Source of the DNA: JAWKIW01 sp046331175
Lineage (GTDB): Bacteria > Actinomycetota > Acidimicrobiia > Acidimicrobiales > Acidimicrobilacustridaceae
Length of the DNA stretch: 64,000 bases
Reading direction: 5' to 3'
Assembly (NCBI GenBank): GCA_046331175.1
Contig: JAXLRI010000013.1
Span: 1 to 64,000 of the forward strand
The notes below the pieces were generated by a model, which saw only the letters and a list, made by a program, of their open reading frames with translations, did not search any database and had not been told where the DNA came from. This document shows positions 51,994 through 60,745 of this stretch, piece by piece. Position 1 is the stretch's first letter. Every line of letters begins with the position of its first letter. A program made the translations under genes and the position numbers.

Positions 51994-53036
51994 GGCGCCA
52001 CCAGCACCTTCCGGGCGATGCGGCCAGCGGCCAGGCCCTGCATGGCGGGTAGCAGGCCGTCGAGGCCGACGTCGTCGGGCTCGACCAGGTCGTCGAGGGG
52101 CAGCCGACCCGAGGCGAGCAGCGCCAGGGCGGCCTCGAAGCCGCCGGCGTCGTAGACGAACGAGCCGGTCACCACCAGCTCGTTGAGCAGGATGCGGTTC
52201 GGGTCGAAGCGGGGCGGGTCGATGCCGTTGCCGACCAGCACCAGCGTGCCGCCCCGAGCCAGGCGGCCCAGCCCCGCCTCCATGGCGGCGCGGTGGCCCG
52301 AGCACTCGAGCACCACGTCGACGGCGTCGGGGTCGATGACGTCGGGCTCGGCGATCGAGTAGGTGCGCACCTCGTCGGGGTGCAGCACCATGCGGGCGCC
52401 GAGCCGCTCGGCCAGCTGCCGGCGGGCGGGACCGGGCTCGACCACGTCGACCTCGTGGCCCCGGGCCCGCAGCGCGGCCAGCGCCAGTGCGCCGATGGGC
52501 CCGAGCCCGGACACCAGGGCGGTCTGGCCCGGCTCGATGCCGCTGCGGGTGACGGCGTGGAGGGCCACCGCCAGCGGCTCGGTGAGCGCGGCGTCGCGAG
52601 GGGACAGCCCCTCGGGCACGGCCAGCAGCTGGTCCGCGGGGAGCAGCAGGTAGCGGGCGAAGGCACCCGGTGGATCGGCCCGCCCCGGCGTGGAGCGCTC
52701 GGCGCACAGCGATGGTCGCCCGGCCCGACAGGCGGCACAGGTGCCGCAGCGGGTGGTGGGCCCGGCCACCACGGCGTCGCCCGCCGACCACGACGTCACG
52801 CCCTCGCCGACGGCGGCCACCGTGCCGCTGGCCTCGTGGCCCGGCACCGTGCCCGGGGTGCCCCAGCCCTCGAGCACGAGGTGCAGGTCGGTGCCGCACA
52901 CGCCGCAGTGGCCGACCTCGACGAGCACCTCGCCCGGGCCCGGGCGAGGCGTGGGCCGGGCCTCGAGGGCGAGCTCGCCCGGTGCGGTGTAGACCGCGAC
53001 CGGCATCTCGTCGGGGAGCGGGGCGGGCGGGACCAT
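51990..53036 (-). CDS. zinc-dependent medium-chain alcohol dehydrogenase
   Basis: A 348-residue MDR dehydrogenase. Catalytic-zinc residues are Cys in HCGVCGTDLH (about 43-52) and GHEASG (about 67), plus Glu in TEPLAVALH. The four structural-zinc Cys are in CGTCAACRAGRPSLC (about 97-111). Rossmann loop SGLGPIGALAL is near 170, followed by VDVVEPG, whose Glu after strand 2 favours NAD(H). Substrate unknown. ATG 53036 is used; an internal ATG ten codons in (MPVAVY) is also possible. Begins 18 bases after the stop of the livF gene, so it is likely the tail of that transporter operon. Confidence 0.9.
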   Translation of the reverse strand: MVPPAPLPDEMPVAVYTAPGELALEARPTPRPGPGEVLVEVGHCGVCGTDLHLVLEGWGTPGTVPGHEASGTVAAVGEGVTSWSAGDAVVAGPTTRCGTCAACRAGRPSLCAERSTPGRADPPGAFARYLLLPADQLLAVPEGLSPRDAALTEPLAVALHAVTRSGIEPGQTALVSGLGPIGALALAALRARGHEVDVVEPGPARRQLAERLGARMVLHPDEVRTYSIAEPDVIDPDAVDVVLECSGHRAAMEAGLGRLARGGTLVLVGNGIDPPRFDPNRILLNELVVTGSFVYDAGGFEAALALLASGRLPLDDLVEPDDVGLDGLLPAMQGLAAGRIARKVLVAP

Positions 53037-53054
53037 GGCGGGTTGTGACCGGTC

Positions 53055-53867
53055 CTAGGGCAGGGCCGTGGTGGGGCGGTCGACGGCGTCGTCGGTGGCG
53101 AGCTGGGTGAGCAGGTACGGCGCCAGCTCGGCGACCGACAGGGGCGGTCCGCAGTAGGCGACACGGCCCCGGTCGAGGGCGACGACCTGGTCGGCCAGCT
53201 CCAGGGCGTGCTCGACGTGCTGCTCGATCACCAGCAGGGCCACGCCCTTCGCCTTCAACGAGGCCAGGTTGGCGTAGACCTCGTCCACCACGATGGGCGC
53301 CAGGCCGAGCGAGAGCTCGTCGGCGACGAGCACCGCCGGCGGCCGGACCAGCAGGCGGGCCAGCGAGAGCATGCGCTGCTCGCCGCCCGACAGCGATCCC
53401 GCCAGCTGCGTGCGCCGCTCGCCGAGGCGGGGGAACAGGTGGTAGGCCTCGTCGAGGGCGGCGGGCAGGCCGTCCTTGCCGACCTGCTGGCGGAACCCGA
53501 GGACGAGGTTCTCCTCGACGGTGAGCGAGGCGAACACCGAGCGCCCCTCGGGGGCGTGGGCCACACCGAGGCGGGCCACCTCGAACGCCGGTCGCCCGAC
53601 GATCTCGGTGCCCCCCACCGCCACCTGGCCACGGGTGGGCTCGACCAGGCCGGTGGCGACGCGGGCCACGGTGGTCTTTCCGGCGCCGTTGGGGCCGATG
53701 AGGGCGGTGGCCGATCCGGTGGCGACGGCGAAGGACACGTCGAACACGGCCTTGAACGGGCCGTACCCAGCGTCGACGTGGCGCAGCGCCAGCGCCGGTT
53801 CGCCCGAGGCGGGAGGAGCCGGCGCGCCGGCCGCGGCCGGGTCGGCGGCGGTGGGCGGCGGCGTCAT
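53055..53867 (-). CDS. livF: Liv-type ABC transporter ATPase (LivF)
   Basis: A 270-residue ABC ATPase with a Pro/Ala-rich N-terminal tail of about 22 residues. It has Walker A GPNGAGKTT (about 58-66), signature LSGGEQRMLSLARLL (about 152), Walker B VLVADELSLGLAPIVVDEV and H-loop EQHVEHAL. The LSLGLAP block marks LivF. ATG 53867 overlaps the livG stop (ATGA). Last ATPase of the second Liv system. Confidence 0.92.
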   Translation of the reverse strand: MTPPPTAADPAAAGAPAPPASGEPALALRHVDAGYGPFKAVFDVSFAVATGSATALIGPNGAGKTTVARVATGLVEPTRGQVAVGGTEIVGRPAFEVARLGVAHAPEGRSVFASLTVEENLVLGFRQQVGKDGLPAALDEAYHLFPRLGERRTQLAGSLSGGEQRMLSLARLLVRPPAVLVADELSLGLAPIVVDEVYANLASLKAKGVALLVIEQHVEHALELADQVVALDRGRVAYCGPPLSVAELAPYLLTQLATDDAVDRPTTALP

Positions 53868-54622
53868 GCGCCGACCCCCAGGTAGGCCTCGCGCACGCGT
53901 CGGTCCGCCATCACCTCGGCGGTGGGGCCACCGGCGATGCGCACGCCGTAGTCGAGCACGAACAGGCGGGAGCAGATCCGCTGCACGGTGGCGATGTCGT
54001 GCTCGACCAGCACGATGGCCGTGCCCTTCTCGCGCTGGACCCTCACCAGCACGTCGGCCACCTCGGTGGTCTCGTGCTGGTCGAGGCCCGACGACGGCTC
54101 GTCGAGGAACAGCAGCGTGGGCTCGGTCATGAGCGCTCGGCCCAGCTCGACGAGCCGGCCCTGCCCGAGGCTGAGCGACTCGATGGGGCGGTCGAGGTGG
54201 GGGACCAACCCGAGCAGCTCCGCCATGGCCCGGGCGCGGGCGACCTCGTCGTCGGTGGCCCGGCCCCGGAAGGTGAGGTCGTGGAAGAGGCCGCCCCGCC
54301 GGGAGCGGGCGCGCTCGGCCACGACGAGGTGGTCGACCACGGTCATCCCGTCGAACAGCTCCATGCGCTGGAACGTGCGGGCGATGCCGAGGCGGGCCCG
54401 TCGGTGCACGGCCATCGCCGTGAGGTCGGTCCCGTCGAAGACCACCCGGCCCTCGTCGGGTCGCAGCACGCCGGTGAGGCAGTTGAACAGGGTGGACTTG
54501 CCGGCGCCGTTCGGGCCGATCAGGCCGACCAGCTCGCCGGCACCGACGTCGAGGTCGACGTTGTCGAGGGCGCAGATGCCGGCGAAGCGCTTCGTGATGC
54601 CGGTGGCTTCGAGGAGGGTCAT
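53864..54622 (-). CDS. livG: Liv-type ABC transporter ATPase (LivG)
   Basis: A 252-residue ABC ATPase: Walker A GPNGAGKST (about 37-45), the LivG-type segment ARTFQRMELFDGMTVVDHLVVAERAR, signature SLSLGQGRLVELGRALM (about 150-166), Walker B LLFLDEPSSGLDQHE and H-loop VEHDI. Overlaps both neighbours by 4 bases (ATGA at 54619-54622 and 53864-53867), showing tight translational coupling. Confidence 0.92.
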   Translation of the reverse strand: MTLLEATGITKRFAGICALDNVDLDVGAGELVGLIGPNGAGKSTLFNCLTGVLRPDEGRVVFDGTDLTAMAVHRRARLGIARTFQRMELFDGMTVVDHLVVAERARSRRGGLFHDLTFRGRATDDEVARARAMAELLGLVPHLDRPIESLSLGQGRLVELGRALMTEPTLLFLDEPSSGLDQHETTEVADVLVRVQREKGTAIVLVEHDIATVQRICSRLFVLDYGVRIAGGPTAEVMADRRVREAYLGVGA

Positions 54623-56640
54623 GCGTCGCCGCCCGCGCCGGCGGCGGCGGTGGCGACCGCCGGTTCGGGTGGACCGCCGATGGGTGCGGCATCGGCTCCG
54701 CCGCCGCGGCGCGACAACAGGTCGACGATGCGCTGGACCGCTCGGCGGGTCTGGAACTCGACGATGCCCTCGGGGTGCTTGGCGTAGGTGAGCGCACCCA
54801 GGCCGAACATCACGAAGGCGATGCTCTGCGCCGCGGTCTGGCTGAGGTTGGGGATGAGCTCGAGGATGCGGGGGAACAGGAACAGCGAGATGCCGGCGGT
54901 GATGGCGGCCTGCACCGAGCGGGCCCCCATGGTGACCACCAGCACGACCCACACCAGGCCGAGCACGTAGTTGAAGTTGGCGTCGTAGCTGACCCGGCCT
55001 TCGAACGAGGCGAGCAGGCCGCCGCCGAAGCCGGCGATGCCCGCCGACATGGCGAAGGCGAGCACCTTGGTCTGGGCCGGGCTGATGCCGAGCGACTGCG
55101 CCGCGGTCTCGCTGCCCCGCAGCGCGTCGAGGAACCGACCGGTGGTGCCGTGCTTGACCAGGACCACCGCGGTGGCGACCAGGGCCAGCAGGATCATGCA
55201 CAGCAGCAGGAACAGCTTGTTGTCGTTGAAGTTGATGCCGACGATCATCGGTCGCGGGACCTTCGGCGGTCGGGTGCCGCCGCTGACCCAGTCCTGGGGC
55301 TTGAGGACGTTCTCGAACATCACCGCGAACGCCAGCGTGGCGAGGGCCAGGTAGATGCCACCGAGGCGAAGGGCGGGCAGGGCGATGATCCCGCCGAGCA
55401 CGCCGGCCACGGCGGCGCCGATGACCATGGCGATCATGATCGGCATGCCCGTGCGCGAGACGAGCTGGGCGGCGGTGAAGGCCCCGGTGGCGGCGAAGGC
55501 GGCCTGGCACAAGGAGATCTGGCCACCCATCCCGGTGAGGATCGTGAACGACAAGAAGATGACCCCGAAGATCACGCCCTTGATGAAGATGCCGAGCCAG
55601 AAGGCGTCGAAGCCGGTGAGGGCCACGACGGTGAACAGGGCGATGACGGCCACCGCGAACACCCGGGTGGCGACCGTGAGGCTGCGGGTGCGGATGGTGC
55701 TCACCGGCGACGGCGGCGGTGGGTCGACGCCGGCCAGCGGATCGGTGGCCTCACGCCGCTGGCGCAGCCCGGGCCAGAACAGCAGCAGCAGGAACAGCGC
55801 CACGAACGGCAGGGACGGCCGCAGCCCGGTGGCGAGGAGGTTGGAGTTGGGGAGGTAGCCCTCGAGCAGCTGGTTGAGCATGCCGAGGGCGAGGCCGCCC
55901 ACGAGGGTCAACGGGATGGACGACAGCCGGCCGAAGGCGGCGGCGGCCAGGGCGGCGACGAGCAGGACGAAGAAGTTGACCTCGCTCACCGCCGCGAACA
56001 GCGGGGCCAGCAGCACACCCGCCAGCCCGGCGATGAAGCTCGACAGCATCCACGAGATGGTGCCGACGCGGTCGGCGTCGATGCCGGCCAGCTCGGTCAT
56101 GCGCGGGCTCTCGACCACCGCCCGCATCTGCAGGCCGAGGGCGGTCGAGCGGAAGAGGATGGTGAGGCCGATGACGACCAGCACGGTGGCCACGATGGTG
56201 ACGAGCTGGTTGTTGTCGATGACGATCTCGCCGATCGAGTGGAAGGACTCGGAGGCGAGGCCCGGGGGCCGCTGCTTGGCCCCGGCACCGAGGAAGAGCT
56301 TCACGATCGACGGGATGGCCACGAGCAGGCCGAGCGAGGTGACCAGCTTGGCGATGGGTGGCGCCGTTCGGAGGTGGCGGTACAGGCCGCGGTCGAGGAT
56401 CCAACCCACGAGCGGGGCGACGATCACCACCGAGACGACGAAGGCGGGGATCATGGGCCAGCCGAGGTAGTCGTCGGAGCGCAGCACGTAGAACAGCGCC
56501 GCCGACACGTAGGCCTGGGCGCCGAAGGCCAGGTTCAGCACCCCCGACGTCTTGTAGGTCAGCACGATGCCGACGGCCATGAGGGCGAACACGCACCCGA
56601 TGGGTATGCCCTTGACGAGGTAGGTGATCAGGTCGGTCAC
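54619..56640 (-). CDS. LivH-LivM fused permease
   Basis: A 673-residue fusion with LivH-like residues about 1-290 (VLTYKTSGVLNLAFGAQAYVSAALF) and LivM-like about 311-610 (ILTGMGGQISLCQAAFAATGAFTAAQLV, LALATLAFAVMF). The tail after the last helix is short and Gly/Ala-rich, without the extension found in the paralogue at 23324. It forms the channel for the binding protein at 56660. GTG 56640 lies 19 bases after the binding-protein stop. Confidence 0.92.
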   Translation of the reverse strand: MTDLITYLVKGIPIGCVFALMAVGIVLTYKTSGVLNLAFGAQAYVSAALFYVLRSDDYLGWPMIPAFVVSVVIVAPLVGWILDRGLYRHLRTAPPIAKLVTSLGLLVAIPSIVKLFLGAGAKQRPPGLASESFHSIGEIVIDNNQLVTIVATVLVVIGLTILFRSTALGLQMRAVVESPRMTELAGIDADRVGTISWMLSSFIAGLAGVLLAPLFAAVSEVNFFVLLVAALAAAAFGRLSSIPLTLVGGLALGMLNQLLEGYLPNSNLLATGLRPSLPFVALFLLLLFWPGLRQRREATDPLAGVDPPPPSPVSTIRTRSLTVATRVFAVAVIALFTVVALTGFDAFWLGIFIKGVIFGVIFLSFTILTGMGGQISLCQAAFAATGAFTAAQLVSRTGMPIMIAMVIGAAVAGVLGGIIALPALRLGGIYLALATLAFAVMFENVLKPQDWVSGGTRPPKVPRPMIVGINFNDNKLFLLLCMILLALVATAVVLVKHGTTGRFLDALRGSETAAQSLGISPAQTKVLAFAMSAGIAGFGGGLLASFEGRVSYDANFNYVLGLVWVVLVVTMGARSVQAAITAGISLFLFPRILELIPNLSQTAAQSIAFVMFGLGALTYAKHPEGIVEFQTRRAVQRIVDLLSRRGGGADAAPIGGPPEPAVATAAAGAGGDA

Positions 56641-56659
56641 GGGCGTCCCGCCGTCGTCG

Positions 56660-57970
56660 CTAGGCCCGGGGTGCCGGGTTCGGGTCGAGGGTGGTCGTGG
56701 AGGCGTCGAGGCAGAGGAAGGGCTTGCCCGGCTCGCCGGTCTGGGGCACGAACTTCGAGCTCTCGATCTTCACCGCTGCGAAGCAGTACTGGCCGCCCTC
56801 GCTCTCGTGGGCCCGGGTCCAGTCGGTGCCCACGGCGATGCCGTCGGCGTCCCAGTCCTTCATCTGGTTGATGGCCGCCACGACCTTGTCGCGGGTGAAC
56901 TCGGGGCCGGCGGCCACCAGGCCCCGGTAGAGGAGGTCGGCGTTGAGCCAGCCGGTCAGGCTCAGCTCGCCCCGCTTGGCGCCGGGGACCTTGTCGATCC
57001 AGGTGAAGTAGTCCTGGAGCCCCTTGGGCGGTTGGGGCGCCTCGAAGGGCACGAAGCCGGTGAGCACCCACGAGCCCTCGAACAGGTCGCCGAACTTGGC
57101 CAGCAGGTCGTAGTCGTAGCCGTTCTGGAGGAACTGGGCGGCCTTGACGTCCTGGCGCTTCATCTCCTTGGCCAGGGTGACCACGCCGTTGGTGTCGAGG
57201 CAGGTGACCACCATGTCGGCGCCGGCGTCCTTCATCTTCTGCACCGTGACGCTCATGTCGGTGGCGCCGATCGGGATGCTGGCGTCCTCGTAGGCGATCT
57301 CGGCGGTGGGCCAGTGCGAGAACGACTCCTTCACGCCCTTCACGCAGTCCTTCGACTGGTCGACGGCGTAGCCGAGCACGGCGATCTTCTTGGCCCCGAT
57401 GTGCTGGGCGACCCAGGGCTGGACGGGGTGGCCGCAGTCGATGCACACCGCCGAGCCCTTCTCGCCGAACAGGTTCGGTGGCCCCGTCCACTCTCGCTGG
57501 ATGTTCCAGCCGAAGGTGGGGATGCGGGCGGCGGCCGCGGTGTCGGCCCCGGTGAACAGCAGGCTCATGACCGGCGCGATGGCGAAGACCTGGTCCTGGG
57601 ACACCAGGCCCTGGACCTCGGCCTGGTTGTTGACCATCTGGTCGTCGCGCTGGGACACCAGCTCGAGCTTGCGCCCGTAGATGCCGCCCTGGCTGTTGAT
57701 CATGTCGAAGTAGGCCTGCACCCCCTTGGCTCCCTGCTCGTAGGGGGCGCCGAGGATGTTGGTCTTGGCGGCGACGCCCCCGACGCGGATGGTGTCGTCG
57801 GTGACCCCGACCTCGGTGGACGGCACCTTCTTCTGGAGGTCGGCGGGCGTCACCGTGCCGACCGGCCCGGTGACGTCGGCCGAGGCCGTCTCGCTGGGGT
57901 CGGGCGCGTTGCCGCACGCCGCCAGGACGGCGGCGAGCGCGGCCACCAGCACGACCACTCGCTTGCGCAT
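56660..57970 (-). CDS. Liv-type ABC transporter substrate-binding lipoprotein
   Basis: A 436-residue lipoprotein (lipobox VLAAC, Cys19) of the branched-chain-amino-acid binding family: VTDDTIRVGGVAAKTNILGAPYEQGAKGVQAYFDMINSQGGIYGRKLELV and MKDAGADMVVTCLDTNGVVTLAKEMKRQ. The ligand may be an amino acid, an amide or an aromatic or aliphatic acid; the linked TetR and acyl-CoA ligase hint at a carboxylic acid. Promoter TAGGGT lies near 58010-58015 on the minus strand, with a TetR-type operator at 58027-58040 ahead of it. Confidence 0.9.
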   Translation of the reverse strand: MRKRVVVLVAALAAVLAACGNAPDPSETASADVTGPVGTVTPADLQKKVPSTEVGVTDDTIRVGGVAAKTNILGAPYEQGAKGVQAYFDMINSQGGIYGRKLELVSQRDDQMVNNQAEVQGLVSQDQVFAIAPVMSLLFTGADTAAAARIPTFGWNIQREWTGPPNLFGEKGSAVCIDCGHPVQPWVAQHIGAKKIAVLGYAVDQSKDCVKGVKESFSHWPTAEIAYEDASIPIGATDMSVTVQKMKDAGADMVVTCLDTNGVVTLAKEMKRQDVKAAQFLQNGYDYDLLAKFGDLFEGSWVLTGFVPFEAPQPPKGLQDYFTWIDKVPGAKRGELSLTGWLNADLLYRGLVAAGPEFTRDKVVAAINQMKDWDADGIAVGTDWTRAHESEGGQYCFAAVKIESSKFVPQTGEPGKPFLCLDASTTTLDPNPAPRA

Positions 57971-58026
57971 CGGAACCCCCCGATTCCGGGCGACGCCCTC
58001 TCGGTCGTCACCCTAGCGCCTGGATG

Positions 58027-58040
58027 TGACGCCCGTGTCA
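58027..58040 (-). promoter_or_regulatory. TetR-type operator upstream of the second Liv operon
   Basis: Minus-strand TGACACGGGCGTCA differs by one base from the perfect palindrome at 58905-58918. It lies just ahead of the Liv promoter and 18 bases from the tetR stop codon, so the regulator encoded at 58058 can be expected to bind both. Confidence 0.65.
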
Positions 58041-58057
58041 GGTATCTCCGCCGGGAC

Positions 58058-58861
58058 CTACCCGCCGGAGGCGGCCGTCGACCCGAACAACGAGGCGTGG
58101 ACGACCCCGGCCAGTGTGTCCGACAGCTCGTCGCGATGGGCGTCGACCTGACCCGAGAGCACGAAGTAGTTGAAGCGCTCGATCATGGCGACCAGCGCCA
58201 GCGCGGCGAGGTCGCGGTCGAACGGGACGCCTGCCGGGGGGCGGGCCTGGCGCACGATCCGGTCGGCGACGGTGGCCGCGAGGTCGCCGAGCAGGTCGGT
58301 GCCGATGCGGCCGGCGGCGCTGGTGTCGATCTCGGCCTCGGTCCACGTGCGCAGGATCGGGCCGTAGTGGGCGTACATCTCGGTGAAGCGGCCGAGCCAG
58401 TCGGCCAGCTCGGCGCGACCGGCCGCGTCGGGCGTCACCGGGCCCAACGAGCCGGCCAGGCCGGCCATCTGCTCGGCGACGTCGGCGATGAGGGCCTGGA
58501 ACAGGTCCTCCTTGTTGGCGAAGTACAGGTAGAAGGTGCCGTGGGAGGTGGCGGCGGCCTTGACGATGTCGTCGACCCGGGCGGCGTGGTAGCCGCGGGT
58601 GGAGAAGACCTCGATGCCGGCGTCGAGCAGGTTGCGCAGCGTCCGCCGACCGCGCGCCCGCAGCGCCCGGCCCTGGGCAGGGGCGCCGGCCCGGCCCGGC
58701 GCGGCGGGCGGCGTGCCGTCGCCGTCGGCCCCGGCCGATCCGTCCTCGCCCCCGGTCGGTCGGTCGCCGGCCCCGGCCGGTCCCTCGGCGTCCCCGGTCG
58801 GTCGGTCGCCGGCCCGGCGGGGGGTGCGGGAGCGCACGGCGGCGGCCTTGCGGGCGGGCAT
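58058..58861 (-). CDS. TetR-family repressor with long low-complexity N-terminus
   Basis: A 267-residue regulator. Residues 1-65 are disordered-looking, with the repeated element AGDRPTG. The helix-turn-helix follows at about 70-115 (RRTLRNLLDAGIEVFSTRGYHAARVDDIVKAAATSHGTFYLYFANKEDLF), then an all-helical ligand domain containing AEIDTSAAGRIGTDLLGDLAATVADRI. GTFYLYF is the usual recognition-helix sequence of fatty-acid-type TetR proteins. Divergent from a FadD17-like gene; matching palindromes at 58905 and 58027 imply control of that gene, of itself and of the second Liv operon. ATG 58861 is six bases after a TAGGGT -10 box (leaderless). Confidence 0.9.
   Translation of the reverse strand: MPARKAAAVRSRTPRRAGDRPTGDAEGPAGAGDRPTGGEDGSAGADGDGTPPAAPGRAGAPAQGRALRARGRRTLRNLLDAGIEVFSTRGYHAARVDDIVKAAATSHGTFYLYFANKEDLFQALIADVAEQMAGLAGSLGPVTPDAAGRAELADWLGRFTEMYAHYGPILRTWTEAEIDTSAAGRIGTDLLGDLAATVADRIVRQARPPAGVPFDRDLAALALVAMIERFNYFVLSGQVDAHRDELSDTLAGVVHASLFGSTAASGG
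58750..58815. repeat. 24-bp direct repeat inside the tetR N-terminus
   Basis: The 24-mer beginning CCCCGGTCGGTCGGTCGCCG and ending GCCC is present at 58750-58773 and 58792-58815, a period of 42 bases (14 codons). It produces the duplicated AGDRPTG in the protein. Confidence 0.75.
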
Positions 58862-58904
58862 CGGCCCACCCTAGTTGGGGCGCGGGGCCGGCCCACGAGA
58901 ACCC

Positions 58905-58924
58905 TGACACGGGTGTCATAGACT
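58905..58924 (+). promoter_or_regulatory. palindrome TGACACGGGTGTCA abutting TAGACT -10 box
   Basis: Perfect 6+6 inverted repeat with a GG centre (58905-58918), immediately followed by TAGACT (58919-58924) and the GTG start at 58933 eight bases later, giving a leaderless transcript. On the other side it lies about 30 bp from the tetR -10 box, so one bound repressor would block both divergent promoters. Confidence 0.7.
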
Positions 58925-58932
58925 CGCCGGCG

Positions 58933-60705
58933 GTGCCCGCCCGACCCTCCTCCGTCCCCGCACCGGGCCAGGCGCCGCTGCCGGCCCCGAACGCCGCCGC
59001 GCTGCTGCGGCGCAACGCCGCCGACCCGCTCATCGCGGCCCGGCCGGCCGTGCGCTTCGGCTCGCGGGTGTGGACCCACGGCGAGTACGTGGCCGAGGCG
59101 TGCCGGTGGGCCAACCTCATCCTGGCCATCACGCCCGAGGCGGGCCCCCGCCACGTCGGCGTGCTGCTCGACAACACGCCCGACTACCTGTTCGCCCTCG
59201 GTGGGGCGGCGTTGGCGGGCGCCACCGTGGTCGGCGCCAACCACACCCGCAAGGGCGAGCACCTGGCCCGCGACCTCGTCCACACCGATGTGGCGGCGCT
59301 GGTCACCGAGCCCCGCCACCTCGGCGACGTCGAGGCGATCGTCGACCACCTGCCGTTCGGGCCCGAGCGCATCGTCGTCTCGCACCGCTACGAGGAGCTG
59401 TCGGACGGCTCGCCGGCCGGTCCGCTCACCGACGGCATCGACCTCGACGTGGCGCTGGCCGGGGTGCCCGCCGACGACCCCGGGCTCGACCCGGACGTGG
59501 CGACGCCGTGGGCGCTGATCTTCACCAGCGGCACCTCGTCGGCCCCCAAGGCCGTCATCTGCTCCCAGCGCCGGCTGCTGCAGACCGGGGCCCGCATGGC
59601 GACGATGCTCGCCATCGGTCCCGACGACGTGGGCTACGTCTGCATGCCGCTGTTCCACTCCAACGCGGTGATGGTGGGGTGGGCCCCGTCGATCGTGGCC
59701 GGGGCGTCGGTCGGGCTGGCGAGGCGGTTCAGCGCCTCGGGGTGGCTGCCCGACGTCCGCCGATACGGCGCCACCTGGTTCAACTACACGGGCAAGCCGC
59801 TCGCCTACCTGGTCGCCACCCCCGAGCAGCCCGACGACGCCGACAACCCGCTCCGGGTGGCCTTCGGCAACGAGGGGTCGCCCGAGGTCGTCGAGACGTT
59901 CGGCCGCCGCTTCGGCGTGCACGTGATCGACGCCTTCGGCGCCACCGAGGGCGGGCTGGCCCTGAACCGCGACGGCGACGTGAAGCCGGGAGCGATGGGC
60001 ATCGCCGGACCAGCCATCCGCATCGTCGACGAGGACGGCCACGAGCTGCCCACGGCCGAGCTCGACGCCGAGGGTCGCCTGGTCAACCCCGAGGCCTGCG
60101 TCGGCGAGATCGTCAACACCGCCGGTGCCGGCCCGTTCGAGGGCTACTACAACAACGCCGAGGCCACCGAGCGCACGCTGCGCAACGGCTGGTACTGGAG
60201 CGGCGACCTCGGCTACCTCGACGCCGACCGCAACCTCTTCTTCGCCGGTCGCACCGCCGACTGGATCCGCGTCGACGGCGAGAACTTCCCTTCCGGCCCC
60301 ATCGAGGCGGCGCTCGGTCGCCACCCCGACGTGGTCGTGGCCGCCGTGTACGGCGTGCCCGACGAGCAGGCCGGCGACCAGGCGATGGCGGCGCTGGTGC
60401 TGCGCGACGACGCCGCGTTCGACCCGGCGGCGTTCAGCGGCTGGCTCGACGGGCTCGACGACGTCGGTCCGAAGTGGCGGCCCCGCTACCTGCGGCTGGC
60501 GCGCGAGCTGCCCACCACGGGCACGAACAAGGTGGTCAAGCGCACGCTCGTGCACCAGAAGTTCCGCCACGACCGGGTGGCCGGCGACGAGCTCTGGGTC
60601 CGTGGTCGCGGCGAGGACCAGTACCGGCCCTTCACCGAGCTCGACGAGCGCGCCCTGCACGACACGTTCGTGCGGGCCGGGCGCGAGCGGTTCTGGGACC
60701 TGTGA
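58933..60705 (+). CDS. FadD17-like acyl-CoA synthetase
   Basis: A 590-residue AMP-forming ligase of the FadD17/FATP-like branch: FTSGTSSAPKAVICSQ phosphate loop (about 197-212), CMPLFHSNAVMVGW, FGNEGSPEVV (about 313), FGATEGG (about 336), WYWSGDLGYLD (about 420) and RTADWIRVDGENF (about 438). The C-terminal part has TTGTNKVVKRTLV with a Lys replacing the usual PxGK pattern, as in FATP-like enzymes. It activates fatty or sterol-side-chain acids; the exact acid is unknown. Followed after 40 bases by an acyl-CoA dehydrogenase gene, and controlled by the divergent TetR. Confidence 0.88.
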   Translation: MPARPSSVPAPGQAPLPAPNAAALLRRNAADPLIAARPAVRFGSRVWTHGEYVAEACRWANLILAITPEAGPRHVGVLLDNTPDYLFALGGAALAGATVVGANHTRKGEHLARDLVHTDVAALVTEPRHLGDVEAIVDHLPFGPERIVVSHRYEELSDGSPAGPLTDGIDLDVALAGVPADDPGLDPDVATPWALIFTSGTSSAPKAVICSQRRLLQTGARMATMLAIGPDDVGYVCMPLFHSNAVMVGWAPSIVAGASVGLARRFSASGWLPDVRRYGATWFNYTGKPLAYLVATPEQPDDADNPLRVAFGNEGSPEVVETFGRRFGVHVIDAFGATEGGLALNRDGDVKPGAMGIAGPAIRIVDEDGHELPTAELDAEGRLVNPEACVGEIVNTAGAGPFEGYYNNAEATERTLRNGWYWSGDLGYLDADRNLFFAGRTADWIRVDGENFPSGPIEAALGRHPDVVVAAVYGVPDEQAGDQAMAALVLRDDAAFDPAAFSGWLDGLDDVGPKWRPRYLRLARELPTTGTNKVVKRTLVHQKFRHDRVAGDELWVRGRGEDQYRPFTELDERALHDTFVRAGRERFWDL

Positions 60706-60745
60706 TGCGGCCGATCGTGGTCGCGTGCGTCGAGGGGGGACCGCG

